A stretch of DNA of 64,000 bases from CAWIUB01 sp963839995 (lineage in GTDB: Bacteria; Actinomycetota; Actinomycetes; Mycobacteriales; Jatrophihabitantaceae): NCBI GenBank assembly GCA_963839995.1, contig CAWIXH010000017.1, positions 124,001 through 188,000 of the forward strand, read 5' to 3'. The translations under genes and the position numbers were made by a program. This document shows, piece after piece, positions 34,636 to 43,131 of this stretch. The first letter of the stretch is position 1; every line of letters begins with the position of its first letter. The notes below the pieces were generated by a model. It searched no databases, was not told where the DNA came from, and saw only the letters and a list, made by a program, of their open reading frames with translations.

Positions 34636-35838
34636 GTGACTGAAACCGGCGGTTGGCTGCGCCGGCTCAGCTCATACTGCCTGCGGCACCGGGTCGAACT
34701 GTTCGTCGCGTTCGGTGCGGCGATCGCGGGCGCCATCGTGTCGGCCGGCGTGCCGCTCGTGATCCGGCATGTGGTGGACGCGGTGTCGACGCCTGGCGGC
34801 CGTCGCCAGGCGGTTGGGCCGTGGGTCGGGGTGCTGATCGCCGCGGCCCTGCTGCAGTACGCGATCACCTTCGCCCGGCGCTACAGCGCCGGGCGACTCT
34901 CGCTTGACGTCCAGTACGACATGCGCGCAGACGTCTTCCGCGCCCTGTCTCACCTGGACGGCCAGGGGCAGGACAGGCTGGACACCGGCCAGGTGGTGAG
35001 CCGGGCGATCACCGACATCGGCTTGGTGCAAGGCTTGCTGGCCTTCGTGCCGCTGCTCGCCAGCAACGGGCTGCTGTTCGTCGTTTCCCTGGTCATCATG
35101 GCGGTGCTGTCACCGCTGCTCACCGTCGTTGCGCTCATAGTGGCGCCGGCGCTGTGGTTCGTCGCCGGCAGGTCGCGACGCGATCTGTTCCCTGCGGACT
35201 GGGACGCCCAGCAGCAAGGTGGCGAGCTGGTCGGCCAGGTCGAGGCGGCCGTCACGGGCGTACGCGTGGTGAAGGGTTTCGGCCAGGAGGAGCGCGAGCT
35301 CACCGAACTCGAGCGCCACGCCAAGCGACTGTTTGCCAGCCGGATGCGCGTCGTACAACTGCAGAGCCGGTATTCCCCCGCGCTCCAGGCAATCACCGCG
35401 TGGGGGCAAGTCCGCGTCTTGCTGGTCGGCGGCTGGCTCGCCCTGCACGGGCACCCTGACGCTCGGCACGTTCCTGGCCTTCTCCACCTACCTCGGTCAG
35501 CTCGTCGGACCGGTGCGCCAGCTCACGGCGCTGCTGACGATCGGCCAGCAGGCGCGGGCCGGCGTAGAACGGGTGCTGGACATCGTCGATGCGACACCAG
35601 ACCTGGCCGATCCGCCGCATCCGGTCGAGCTCGGCGACGGGCCGTACTCAATCGAGCTGGACCACGTCCGGTTCGGCTATCACACGTCGACCACGGTGCT
35701 CGAGCCGACCGGATCGTGGTCTTGGACCATGGCCGGATCGTCGAGTCGGGCACGCACGCCGAGCTACTGTCCGCTGACGGCGTGTACGCCTCGTTGTGGG
35801 CTGCCTACACCGCCGGGACGCCCGCGATCGCGTCCTGA
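34636..35838 (+). pseudogene. ABC exporter half-transporter, frameshifted and lacking its ATPase core
   Basis: From GTG 34636, the transmembrane domain of an MsbA/LmrA-type exporter is intact up to about 35450. The frame then shifts by one: an extra base near 35452 breaks GGWLALHG from TLTLGTFLAFSTYLGQLVGPV. That second frame continues into the start of the nucleotide-binding domain (ELDHVRFGYHTSTTVL). At about 35700-35706 it jumps directly to ADRIVVLDHGRIVESGTHAELL, back in the original frame. Walker A, the Q-loop, the signature and Walker B, roughly 140-150 residues, are gone. It cannot be a working transporter. Confidence 0.88.
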
Positions 35839-35863
35839 TCGCTGCCGGACCTCGGCCCGTCGG

Positions 35864-37396
35864 CTACTGCTTCGGGAGGTTCAGTTTCGACAGGTCCGGC
35901 ATCGTCATGCCGGGCGGCAGCTGCGGGGGGACGCCGCCGAGCCCCGGGAATCCGGCCGGCGTGCGCGGTGACGTGGGCCCGCGGCCGGAGCGGCCCTTCT
36001 TGCCCTTCTTGCCCTTGGCGCTCTTGCTGTTCTTGCGCCGCACGCCGGGCAGTCCCATGGCGCCGCCCATCTGGCCCATCATCTTGCGCGCCTCGAAGAA
36101 TCGGTCGACGAGGTTGTTCACCTCGCTCACGGCCACGCCTGAGCCGTTGGCGATGCGCAGCCGCCGGGAACCGTTGATCATCTTGGGGTTCTCGCGCTCG
36201 GCCGGCGTCATGCCGCGGATGATCGCGGCCGTACGATCCAGGTCGCGGTCGTCGAGCTGGCTGATCGCGTCCTTCATCTGGCCCATGCCGGGCATCATGC
36301 CGAGCAGGCCAGAGATCGGCCCCATCTTGCGAATCGCTTGCAGCTGATCCAGAAAGTCCTCCAGCGTGAAGTTGTTCATGCCGCCGGACAGCTTGGCGGC
36401 CATCCGCTCGGCCTCGTCCTCGTCGAACGTCTTCTGCGCCTGCTCAATCAGGGTGAGCATGTCGCCCATGCCGAGGATGCGGGAAGCCATCCGGTCGGGG
36501 TGGAACACGTCGAAGTCCTCGAGCTTCTCGCCGTTGGACGCGAACATGATCGGCTGCCCGGTGACCTGACGCACCGACAGGGCCGCGCCGCCTCGTGCGT
36601 CGCCGTCGAGTTTCGTCAGCACAACCCCAGTGAACCCGACACCGTCGCGGAACGCCTCGGCGGTATTCACGGCGTCCTGGCCGACCATGGCATCGACTAC
36701 GAAAAGCGTCTCCTGGGGCTGGATGGCATCACGGATAGCGGCCGCCTGCGCCATCATCTCTGCGTCGATGCCCAGTCGGCCAGCAGTGTCGACCACGACC
36801 ATGTCGTGTTGCGCCCGGCGAGCAAACTCGATCGAATCGCGGGCTACTGCGACCGGATCGCCACCGTGCCCATCCGAGGGTCGCGAGCTCCCCTCGCCGA
36901 CGTTGCCAGGTTGCGGCGCGTACACGGCGGCACCGGCCCGCTCCCCGACCACCTGCAGCTGGGTGACCGCGTTCGGACGCTGCAGGTCCGCCGCCACCAG
37001 CAGCGGCGTGTGCCCTTGCTCGCCCAGCCAGCGGGCCAGCTTGCCGGCAAGGGTGGTCTTGCCAGAGCCCTGCAGACCGGCCAGCATGATCACGGTGGGC
37101 GGCGTCTTGGCGAACTGGAGCCGTCGCGTCTCGCCACCGAGGATCGCCACGAGCTCCTCGTTGACGATCCTGATTACCTGCTGCGCCGGGTTCAGCGCCC
37201 GGGAGACGTCCTCACCGCGAGCGCGTTCCTTGACCGCCGCGATGAATTCGCGAACGACGGGCAACGCCACGTCGGCCTCGAGCAGCGCGATGCGGATCTC
37301 ATGTGCGGTGGCATCGATATCGGCCTCGGACAGCCGGCCCTTTCCGCGCAGGCCGGTGAACACCTTGGCCAGGCGGTCGGACAGCGTGTCAAACAA
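35864..37396 (-). CDS. ffh: Signal recognition particle protein Ffh
   Basis: A 510-residue SRP54 GTPase that delivers nascent membrane proteins to FtsY/SecYEG. The N domain is at 1-85; the G domain has G1 GLQGSGKT (107-114), DTAGR (203-207) and TKLD (261-264). The Met-rich M domain includes GGMNNFTLEDFLDQLQ and GLLGMMPGMGQMKD and ends in a basic, Pro/Gly-rich tail. An insert in the G domain (about 163-180, GNVGEGSSRPSDGHGGD) is an actinobacterial-looking extension. The start is TTG, backed by GAGGGG 7 nt upstream. Confidence 0.95.
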   Translation of the reverse strand: MFDTLSDRLAKVFTGLRGKGRLSEADIDATAHEIRIALLEADVALPVVREFIAAVKERARGEDVSRALNPAQQVIRIVNEELVAILGGETRRLQFAKTPPTVIMLAGLQGSGKTTLAGKLARWLGEQGHTPLLVAADLQRPNAVTQLQVVGERAGAAVYAPQPGNVGEGSSRPSDGHGGDPVAVARDSIEFARRAQHDMVVVDTAGRLGIDAEMMAQAAAIRDAIQPQETLFVVDAMVGQDAVNTAEAFRDGVGFTGVVLTKLDGDARGGAALSVRQVTGQPIMFASNGEKLEDFDVFHPDRMASRILGMGDMLTLIEQAQKTFDEDEAERMAAKLSGGMNNFTLEDFLDQLQAIRKMGPISGLLGMMPGMGQMKDAISQLDDRDLDRTAAIIRGMTPAERENPKMINGSRRLRIANGSGVAVSEVNNLVDRFFEARKMMGQMGGAMGLPGVRRKNSKSAKGKKGKKGRSGRGPTSPRTPAGFPGLGGVPPQLPPGMTMPDLSKLNLPKQ

Positions 37397-37563
37397 GTCA
37401 GCACCCCTCAGCAGCCGAAGTCTGCCACCCAGCGTAGCCGCGGCCGATGCTCCGCCAGACGTGCGGCGCTGCGACGACCAGATTTACCCGCACACCTTCA
37501 GGCTCGCTGTGCCGGGCGGGACCTCGTCGTATGTCCGCCGGGTGCGCCGCGACGGGTCGTCCA

Positions 37564-38319
37564 TCAGAGCAGGAGGCGGCCTCCGTCGAGGTAGAGCACC
37601 TCTCCGGTGACGTAGCCCGATTCCTCGGCGGCGAAGAACGCGACGACGTTGGCCACGTCCGCGGGAACGCCCGCACGGCGCACCGGCAGCGTCTCCTCGG
37701 CCATCTTGCGCATCTGCTCGATGGTTATGCCGATACGTTCAGCGGTGGCCTTGGTCATCGGGGACTCGATGAAACCAGGCGCAATTGCATTGGCGGTGAT
37801 GCCGAACGGCCCGAGCTCGATCGCGAGGGTCTTGGTAAAGCCCTGCAGCCCCATCTTCGCAGTCGAGTAGTTCGCCTGACCTCGATTACCGAGCGCCGAA
37901 GTCGACGACATCGAGATGATCCGGCCGAACTTCGCCTCGACCATGTGCTTCTGGGCGATCTGGGTGCACAGAAACGCACCGCGCAGGTGGACCTCCATAA
38001 CCATGGTCCAGTCATCGTCGCTGATCTTGAAGAACATGTTGTCGCGCAGCACGCCGGCGTTGTTCACCAGGATGTGCAGCCCGCCGAACTCGTCGACCAC
38101 CCGGTCGACGGCCGCCTGGACCTGGTCACGCTTCGAGACGTCGGCGCCGACGCCGATCACCGAACCGCCGATCTCCTTCGCAGTGGCGGCCGCCGCGCTC
38201 TCGTCGAGATCGAGGACGGCGACCTTGGCGCCGCCATCAGCCAGCCGGTGCGCCACCGCGGCGCCAATACCACCTGAGCCGCCCGTGACCAGGGCGACGC
38301 GATCCTGAACTCCCGCCAT
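37564..38319 (-). CDS. FabG-like short-chain dehydrogenase/reductase
   Basis: A 251-residue classical SDR. It has cofactor loop TGGSGGIG (about 13-20), NNAG (about 88), catalytic Ser in ISMSSTSA, and YSTAKMG with the Tyr-Lys pair. VLDLDES after beta-2 suggests NAD(H). The C-terminal VTGEVLYLDGG is typical of FabG and hydroxyacyl-CoA dehydrogenase types. It is the last gene of the TetR-controlled operon, 15 nt after the second SDR. A 3-hydroxyacyl-CoA role is inferred from the acyl-CoA dehydrogenase neighbour. Confidence 0.87.
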   Translation of the reverse strand: MAGVQDRVALVTGGSGGIGAAVAHRLADGGAKVAVLDLDESAAAATAKEIGGSVIGVGADVSKRDQVQAAVDRVVDEFGGLHILVNNAGVLRDNMFFKISDDDWTMVMEVHLRGAFLCTQIAQKHMVEAKFGRIISMSSTSALGNRGQANYSTAKMGLQGFTKTLAIELGPFGITANAIAPGFIESPMTKATAERIGITIEQMRKMAEETLPVRRAGVPADVANVVAFFAAEESGYVTGEVLYLDGGRLLL

Positions 38320-38334
38320 CCGAGTGCCGCCTTT

Positions 38335-39114
38335 CTAGATTCCCGCAATCAGCCGGCGCATGCCGACCAGCCAGCGTTGGGGGTCCGATGCCTTCTGCTC
38401 CCAGAACCTACCGACCTGCGGATGGGGAAGAATCAAGAACTGCTCCCGCGTGAGGCTTGTCACAACGACATCGGCGACGTGCTCTGAAGTTACCAGGCCT
38501 CCGGAGGCAGCGACCGCTGGGGCCGCGCGATCACCCTCGGCCAGCGGCTTCTCCAGCAGCGGGGTGAGCACGCCCATCGGGCACAGCACGCTCACCCCGA
38601 TGCCGCGGTCGGCGTAATGCAGGGACAGCCACTCGGCGAAGCCGACGGCCGCGTGCTTGCTGATCGTGTACGGCGCGTCGCCGGGCGCGCTGAGCAGACC
38701 CGCGGCCGAGGCGGTGTTCAGCAGGTAACCGCTGCCGCGTTCGAGCATCGAGGGCAGCACGTGGCGAGCCGCGTAGACGTGGGCCATCACGTGGACGTCG
38801 AACGTCAGCTGGAAGTCCGCGTTCGGGGCGTCGACCCCGCCCCCAGTGGCCAACCCGGCATTGGAGCAGAACAGGTCGATCCGCCCGAACCGGGCGAGGG
38901 TCCGGGCCACCAGGCCGGCGACCTCGTCCTCGACGGTGACGTCGACGGTCTCGGCAACCCCTCCGACCTCGCGTGCGATCGTCGCCGCAGCCGCTGCGTC
39001 AAGGTCGGCGACCACGACCGCCTCGGCTCGCTCAGCCGCGAAGCGCCGGGCGAGCGCCGCTCCGATGCCACTGCCACCGCCCGTGATCACCACGACTGCA
39101 TCGGGCACTCGCAT
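38335..39114 (-). CDS. Short-chain dehydrogenase/reductase
   Basis: A 259-residue SDR. It has TGGGSGIG (about 12-19), VVADLDA for NAD(H) preference, CSNAG in place of the usual NNAG, Ser in LLNTASAAG, and YTISKHA as the YxxxK. The C-terminal part (EQFLILPHPQVGRFWEQKASD) matches SDRs often found next to acyl-CoA dehydrogenases. The ATG overlaps the LLM gene stop (ATGA). The longer open frame upstream is antisense and rejected. The substrate is unknown. Confidence 0.86.
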   Translation of the reverse strand: MRVPDAVVVITGGGSGIGAALARRFAAERAEAVVVADLDAAAAATIAREVGGVAETVDVTVEDEVAGLVARTLARFGRIDLFCSNAGLATGGGVDAPNADFQLTFDVHVMAHVYAARHVLPSMLERGSGYLLNTASAAGLLSAPGDAPYTISKHAAVGFAEWLSLHYADRGIGVSVLCPMGVLTPLLEKPLAEGDRAAPAVAASGGLVTSEHVADVVVTSLTREQFLILPHPQVGRFWEQKASDPQRWLVGMRRLIAGI

Positions 39115-40088
39115 CAGGTCACGTCCGGAGCCAGCCGGTCCAGCAGGTCGAGACCGCTGGCCAGGTCGGCCATTTCGGGCGTCGGGAACACGAGTAGCAC
39201 CGGAGTGTGCACCCCCGCGTCGGCGTAGCGCTGCACCTGCTCCCGACAGGATTCCGGACTGCCGTGGATGACCAGGTCGTCGATCACGCTGTCCGGAACG
39301 GCGGCGCTCGCCGCAGCCCGGGCGCCACTCGCCCACGCCTCGTACATCGGACGCAGCACAGAACCGCGGCCGAGCCAGTCGTGGAAGGCCGCGTAGGCCG
39401 GGACGGTGAGGTAGCTCGAGATCAGCCGCCGCCCGACGGCGCGGGCGTAGGAGTCGTCCGCCGACGGGCAGACGAAGATGCGGGCCACGACCTCGGTGCC
39501 GGAATTGCCTATGGCGTCGAGACATTGTGCGACGTCCGCAGCCGAGAGCCAGTTCAGGATTGCCCCGTCCGCCTCGCGGCCGGCCAGCCGCAGCATCTGC
39601 GGTCGCAGCGCTGCCAGCATGATCGTAGGGGGCGTTTTCGGTGGTGCGTCGAGCTTGAATCGGCGCACGGTGAACGTCTCAAAGGGGCCGTCGACGCGTT
39701 CGCCGGCCACCGCCGCGCGCACGAACCGCAGGACGTCGCGGGTACGGCGCACTGGCTGATCGAACGCGATCCCATTCCAGTCCTCGACGATCGCCGGGCT
39801 GGATGCTCCCAGGCCCAGCACGAAGCGGCCCGGTGCGGCCTCGGCCATGGTCGCCGCCGACATGGCGATCAGCGCCGGGCCGCGGGTGTACGCGGGGACG
39901 ATCGCGGTGCCGAGCCGCAGAGTCGGCTCCCACGCCGAGGCGAGGGCAAGCGGGGTGAACGCGTCGGCACCCGCTACCTCCGACGACCAGACGTCGGTGT
40001 AGCCGAGGCGGGGTAGCGCTCGCACCAGATCGCGATGCGCCGCAAGCGGGAGCCCCGCGAGCGGGATGGTGAGGCCCCAGCGGTTCAT
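39114..40088 (-). CDS. LLM-class F420-dependent oxidoreductase
   Basis: A 324-residue luciferase-like barrel enzyme. It has GYTDVWSSEVAGADAFTPLALA near the N-terminus, PTLRLGTAIVPAYTRGPALIAMSAATMAEAAPGRFVLGLGASSP (about 55-100) and HGSPESCREQVQRYADAGVHTPVL at the C-terminus. The pattern fits F420-dependent LLM proteins of actinobacteria. The ATG overlaps the TetR stop. Palindromic element copy B lies 15 nt upstream. It probably reduces or oxidises a lipid-like substrate in the same pathway as the dehydrogenases around it. Confidence 0.86.
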   Translation of the reverse strand: MNRWGLTIPLAGLPLAAHRDLVRALPRLGYTDVWSSEVAGADAFTPLALASAWEPTLRLGTAIVPAYTRGPALIAMSAATMAEAAPGRFVLGLGASSPAIVEDWNGIAFDQPVRRTRDVLRFVRAAVAGERVDGPFETFTVRRFKLDAPPKTPPTIMLAALRPQMLRLAGREADGAILNWLSAADVAQCLDAIGNSGTEVVARIFVCPSADDSYARAVGRRLISSYLTVPAYAAFHDWLGRGSVLRPMYEAWASGARAAASAAVPDSVIDDLVIHGSPESCREQVQRYADAGVHTPVLLVFPTPEMADLASGLDLLDRLAPDVT

Positions 40089-40774
40089 CGGCCGCCTTCA
40101 GCGGAGCTGTTCGACCTTCGGCGAGCAGGGACGGGCGGAGCGTCGAACAACTCGGTATGGGGCTGGGGCGCACGGGGCATCGGGGCCAGCGCGGCCAGCA
40201 TGAGATCCGCCAGCTCCTGGGCGATCTGTGCCGGGCGCTTCCGCCCGCCCGGCCGATACCACAGCGGTAGCTCGTTGATCACCCCGAACACCGTGAACGT
40301 GACCATCTCGGCCGACGCGACGGTGCTGAACTCGCCTGCCGCCTGCGCCTCGCGTACCAGCCGTGCCACGGCGTCGTGGTAGGTCCGTCGCGCGCGGCGC
40401 AGCTGGGTGCTGTGCGCGTCGGCGTGGCGATGCATCTCGCGCATGGACACCAACGCTGCCCGGGAGCTTCCCGCCGTGGTGACGACCAGGTCGTCGATCA
40501 GCGCGCGCAGCGTCTCGGCGGGTGGCCGGCCCGCCGTGAGGATGCGGCGCATGCCGGCCAGCTGACGGGCGATGAGCTCGCCGTAGACGGCAGACGGCAG
40601 CTCCTGCTTGCTCGCGAAGTGGTGGTAGAAGCCGCCCTTGGCGACGCCCGCGCGCGCAATGACCTGCGCGACGCTGGTGGCGTCGTAGCCCTGCTCGGCG
40701 AACAGGTCCACCGCGGCGGCGAGGATGCGTTCCCGCACGCCCGGCTCGACAGCAGCGGCCGCGACTGCGGTCAC
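40085..40774 (-). CDS. TetR-family transcriptional regulator
   Basis: A 229-residue repressor. The N-terminal helix-turn-helix is ERILAAAVDLFAEQGYDATSVAQVIARAGVAKGGFYHHFASKQEL (about 14-58), and the rest is the ligand and dimer domain. The last roughly 20 residues (TELFDAPPVPARRR and on) come from palindromic element copy B, so the tail is probably an insertion. The GTG overlaps the acyl-CoA dehydrogenase stop. The 18-bp palindrome at 43051-43068 ahead of the operon is the likely operator, giving autoregulation, perhaps with an acyl-CoA ligand. Confidence 0.88.
   Translation of the reverse strand: MTAVAAAAVEPGVRERILAAAVDLFAEQGYDATSVAQVIARAGVAKGGFYHHFASKQELPSAVYGELIARQLAGMRRILTAGRPPAETLRALIDDLVVTTAGSSRAALVSMREMHRHADAHSTQLRRARRTYHDAVARLVREAQAAGEFSTVASAEMVTFTVFGVINELPLWYRPGGRKRPAQIAQELADLMLAALAPMPRAPQPHTELFDAPPVPARRRSNSSAEGGR
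40104..40153. repeat. Palindromic element, copy B (end of TetR, before LLM gene)
   Basis: Arms GAGCTGTTCGAC (40104-40115) and GTCGAACAACTC (40142-40153) pair with one mismatch. It lies inside the TetR 3' end and 15 nt before the LLM start. Confidence 0.8.
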
Positions 40775-42015
40775 CGGCTCGCCGCCACCGCGTTGTCCTG
40801 GTACGCGCGAAGCTCCTCGCGCGCGATCGAGCGCAGGTGGACCTCGTCTGGCCCGTCTGCCAGCCGGAGCGTGCGCAGCTGCGCCCAGCTCTGCGCGAGG
40901 GGGGTGTCCGCGGACACCCCCGCAGCGCCGAACGTCTGGATCGCCCGATCGACCACGGCGAGCGCGGCTCGCGGGGCTGCGATCTTGATCGCGGCGATCT
41001 CGGTCCGCGCGTCCTTGACGCCGACGGTGTCGATCAGCCAAGCGGCCTTGAGCACCAGCAGCCGTGCCTGGTCGATGGCCAGTCGGGATTCAGCGATCCA
41101 CTCGCGCACCACGCCCTGCCTGGCAAGTGGCCTGCCGAACGGCGAGCGGGTCATCGCGCGCTGGCACATCAGCTCCAAGGCGCGCTCGGCCATGCCCAGG
41201 CTGCGCATGCAATGGTGAATCCGGCCCGGCCCGAGACGCGCCTGCGCCATCATGAACCCGCCGCCACGCGGGCCGAGCAGGTTGCCGGCCGGCACGCGTG
41301 CGCCGTCGAGCGAGATCTCGCTGTGCCCCCCGTGCGGCCCGTCGTCGTATCCGAAGACACTCGTCGACCTGTGGACCGTCACGCCCGGGGTATCCAGTGG
41401 GATCAGGATCATCGAGTGCCGCATGTGCCGGTCGGCATCGGGGTCGCTGACCCCCATCACGATTGCGAACTTGCACTCCGGTCGCATTGCGCCGCTCGAC
41501 CACCATTTGCGTCCGGTGACGACGAACTCATCGCCCGCCGGCTCGATGCGCGTCTGCATCGTGGTCGCGTCCGAGGACGCGACGCCTGGTTCCGTCATCG
41601 AGAAGCAGGACCGGATCTCGCCGTCCAGCAGCGGACGCAGCCACTGTGCCACTTGTTCCTCGGTGGCGAACATCGCCAGCAGCTCCATGTTTCCGGTGTC
41701 CGGAGCGGCGCAGTTCATGGCCTCGGGGGCGAGCGCGATCGATCGCCCGGTCAGCTCGGCGATCGGCGCGTAGTCGAGTACCGACAGCCCCGCCCCGAAC
41801 CGCTCGTCGGGCAGGAACAGGTTCCACAAGCCGCGATCGCGCGCGCTCCGCTTCAGCCCGCTTAGCACCTCCGGCGTCCGGAACGGCGTCCCGGCAGTGT
41901 GCAACTTCTCCACCTGCTCGGCGAAGACCGCCTCGGCCGGATACACCTGGTCGGTGAGAAATCGCTCGGCCTTTGCCTGCAGAGCCAGCGAACGCTCACT
42001 GTGCGCGAAGTCCAT
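40771..42015 (-). CDS. Acyl-CoA dehydrogenase
   Basis: A 414-residue FAD-dependent dehydrogenase that makes 2-enoyl-CoA. The signature segments are CFSMTEPGVASSDATTMQTR (about 137-156), GRKWWSSGA (about 168-176), the middle beta domain, GRIHHCMRSLGMAERALELM and the C-terminal IQTFGAAGVSADTPLAQ with DGPDEVHLRSIAR. The pattern is closest to the FadE2/ACAD10-11 group, which often pairs with an APH-like kinase as here. The ATG has AGGAGG 4 nt upstream and overlaps the kinase gene by 20 nt. Confidence 0.92.
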   Translation of the reverse strand: MDFAHSERSLALQAKAERFLTDQVYPAEAVFAEQVEKLHTAGTPFRTPEVLSGLKRSARDRGLWNLFLPDERFGAGLSVLDYAPIAELTGRSIALAPEAMNCAAPDTGNMELLAMFATEEQVAQWLRPLLDGEIRSCFSMTEPGVASSDATTMQTRIEPAGDEFVVTGRKWWSSGAMRPECKFAIVMGVSDPDADRHMRHSMILIPLDTPGVTVHRSTSVFGYDDGPHGGHSEISLDGARVPAGNLLGPRGGGFMMAQARLGPGRIHHCMRSLGMAERALELMCQRAMTRSPFGRPLARQGVVREWIAESRLAIDQARLLVLKAAWLIDTVGVKDARTEIAAIKIAAPRAALAVVDRAIQTFGAAGVSADTPLAQSWAQLRTLRLADGPDEVHLRSIAREELRAYQDNAVAASR

Positions 42016-43036
42016 CGGTCCTCCTGAGTGCGTCGGATGCCTGTTCCAGCAGGCCGGGAACGCGAGCCCCGAACTGCTCGAAACCGGGCCCCACGGTCTT
42101 GCCCTGCGCGTAGCGTGCCGCGAGACCCTCGGAAACCACGGCCAGCTTGAAGAACCCGAATCCCACGTACCAGCTGAGCCCTGACACGTCCCGTCCGGAG
42201 CGTGCCGCGTAGCGCTCGACGAGCTGTTCCGGCGAGCGGAAACCGTCGGCCGGGTTCATTCGGGGCATCGTGTAGTCGGATTCGACCGCCAGGGCGTGGT
42301 ACACGGCGAGCAGTCCGACATCAGTCAGCGGGTCGCCGAGCGTGGCCATCTCCCAGTCGACGACGGCGGCGATGCGGTCCAGCCCATGGGTGAAGATCAC
42401 GTTCGTCAGCCGGTAGTCACCGTGCACGATCGTGCGCGGTGGTGAGGTCGGAATCGTCGCGCCTAGTCGTTGGACCACCTCGCCGAGCACGGGCAGCGGC
42501 CTGGTCTCCGACGCCTGCCACTGCTTGTGCCAGCGACGCACCTGCCGCTCGAGGAAGCCGTCCGGGCGGCCGAATTGACCCAGCCCCACGGCCTCAGGCG
42601 AAACGGCGTGCAGGGCGACCAGCGTGTCGCCCAGTTCTTCGCCCACCTTCGCTGCGCTGGGTGGATCGAGCTTCGCCACTACGTCGGGCCGGTCCAGCAC
42701 GACGCCGTCGACGAAGCCCATCAGATAGAAGGGCGCGCCGATGACCTCGACGTCGTCGCACAGCACGATGGCGTCGGCCACCGGTACATCGGTGCCGCCG
42801 AGCGCGCTGACCACGGTGTATTCGCGCGCCATGTCATGAGCCGTGGGCAGCACATGGGCCAGCGGCGGGCGGCGCAGCGCCCAGATCGCGCTGCCGTCGG
42901 TGACCCGGTACGTGAGGTTGGACTTGCCGCCCGCGATGACCTCCGCACTGAGCTCGCCTTCGCGCAGGCCGGGACGGGCTCGGTCGAGCCAGGCGCTGAC
43001 CCGACGCAGGTCCAGGCCGGGCAGCCTCGCGGTCAC
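41996..43036 (-). CDS. APH-family phosphotransferase (ACAD10/11-type kinase)
   Basis: A 346-residue kinase-fold protein. It has SNLTYRV (about 38-44) for the P-loop-like strand, IVHGDYRLTNVIF (about 215-227) as the catalytic loop with Asp and Asn, and VVDWEMATLGDPLTDVGLL as the metal-binding DxD-type segment. In ACAD10/11, a similar kinase phosphorylates 4-hydroxyacyl-CoA before elimination to the enoyl-CoA; the adjacent dehydrogenase supports that role here by inference. The GTG at 43036 is used; a GTG at 43045 is also in frame. It is the first gene of the operon. Confidence 0.88.
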   Translation of the reverse strand: MTARLPGLDLRRVSAWLDRARPGLREGELSAEVIAGGKSNLTYRVTDGSAIWALRRPPLAHVLPTAHDMAREYTVVSALGGTDVPVADAIVLCDDVEVIGAPFYLMGFVDGVVLDRPDVVAKLDPPSAAKVGEELGDTLVALHAVSPEAVGLGQFGRPDGFLERQVRRWHKQWQASETRPLPVLGEVVQRLGATIPTSPPRTIVHGDYRLTNVIFTHGLDRIAAVVDWEMATLGDPLTDVGLLAVYHALAVESDYTMPRMNPADGFRSPEQLVERYAARSGRDVSGLSWYVGFGFFKLAVVSEGLAARYAQGKTVGPGFEQFGARVPGLLEQASDALRRTDGLRAQ

Positions 43037-43050
43037 TCGACGCACTCTAG

Positions 43051-43068
43051 AGACCGACCGGTCGGTCT
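43051..43068. promoter_or_regulatory. 18-bp perfect palindrome, likely TetR operator
   Basis: AGACCGACCGGTCGGTCT is its own reverse complement. It starts 14 nt upstream of the first gene of the operon encoding the TetR protein. GACCGACCGGTCGGTC-like sites are typical of TetR repressors of fatty-acid and acyl-CoA genes. Confidence 0.8.
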
Positions 43069-43078
43069 GACAAGACCT

Positions 43079-43110
43079 ACCTGCGCTGCACGATGAGGGC
43101 TGCGGCAGGT
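43079..43110 (-). terminator. Weak hairpin after the VIT-family gene
   Basis: ACCTGC (43079-43084) pairs with GCAGGT (43105-43110) around a 20-nt loop, downstream of the VIT-family stop and upstream of the operator region. Stability is low and there is no T-run. Confidence 0.25.
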
Positions 43111-43131
43111 CGTCGTGATTGGTGGCGCTGC

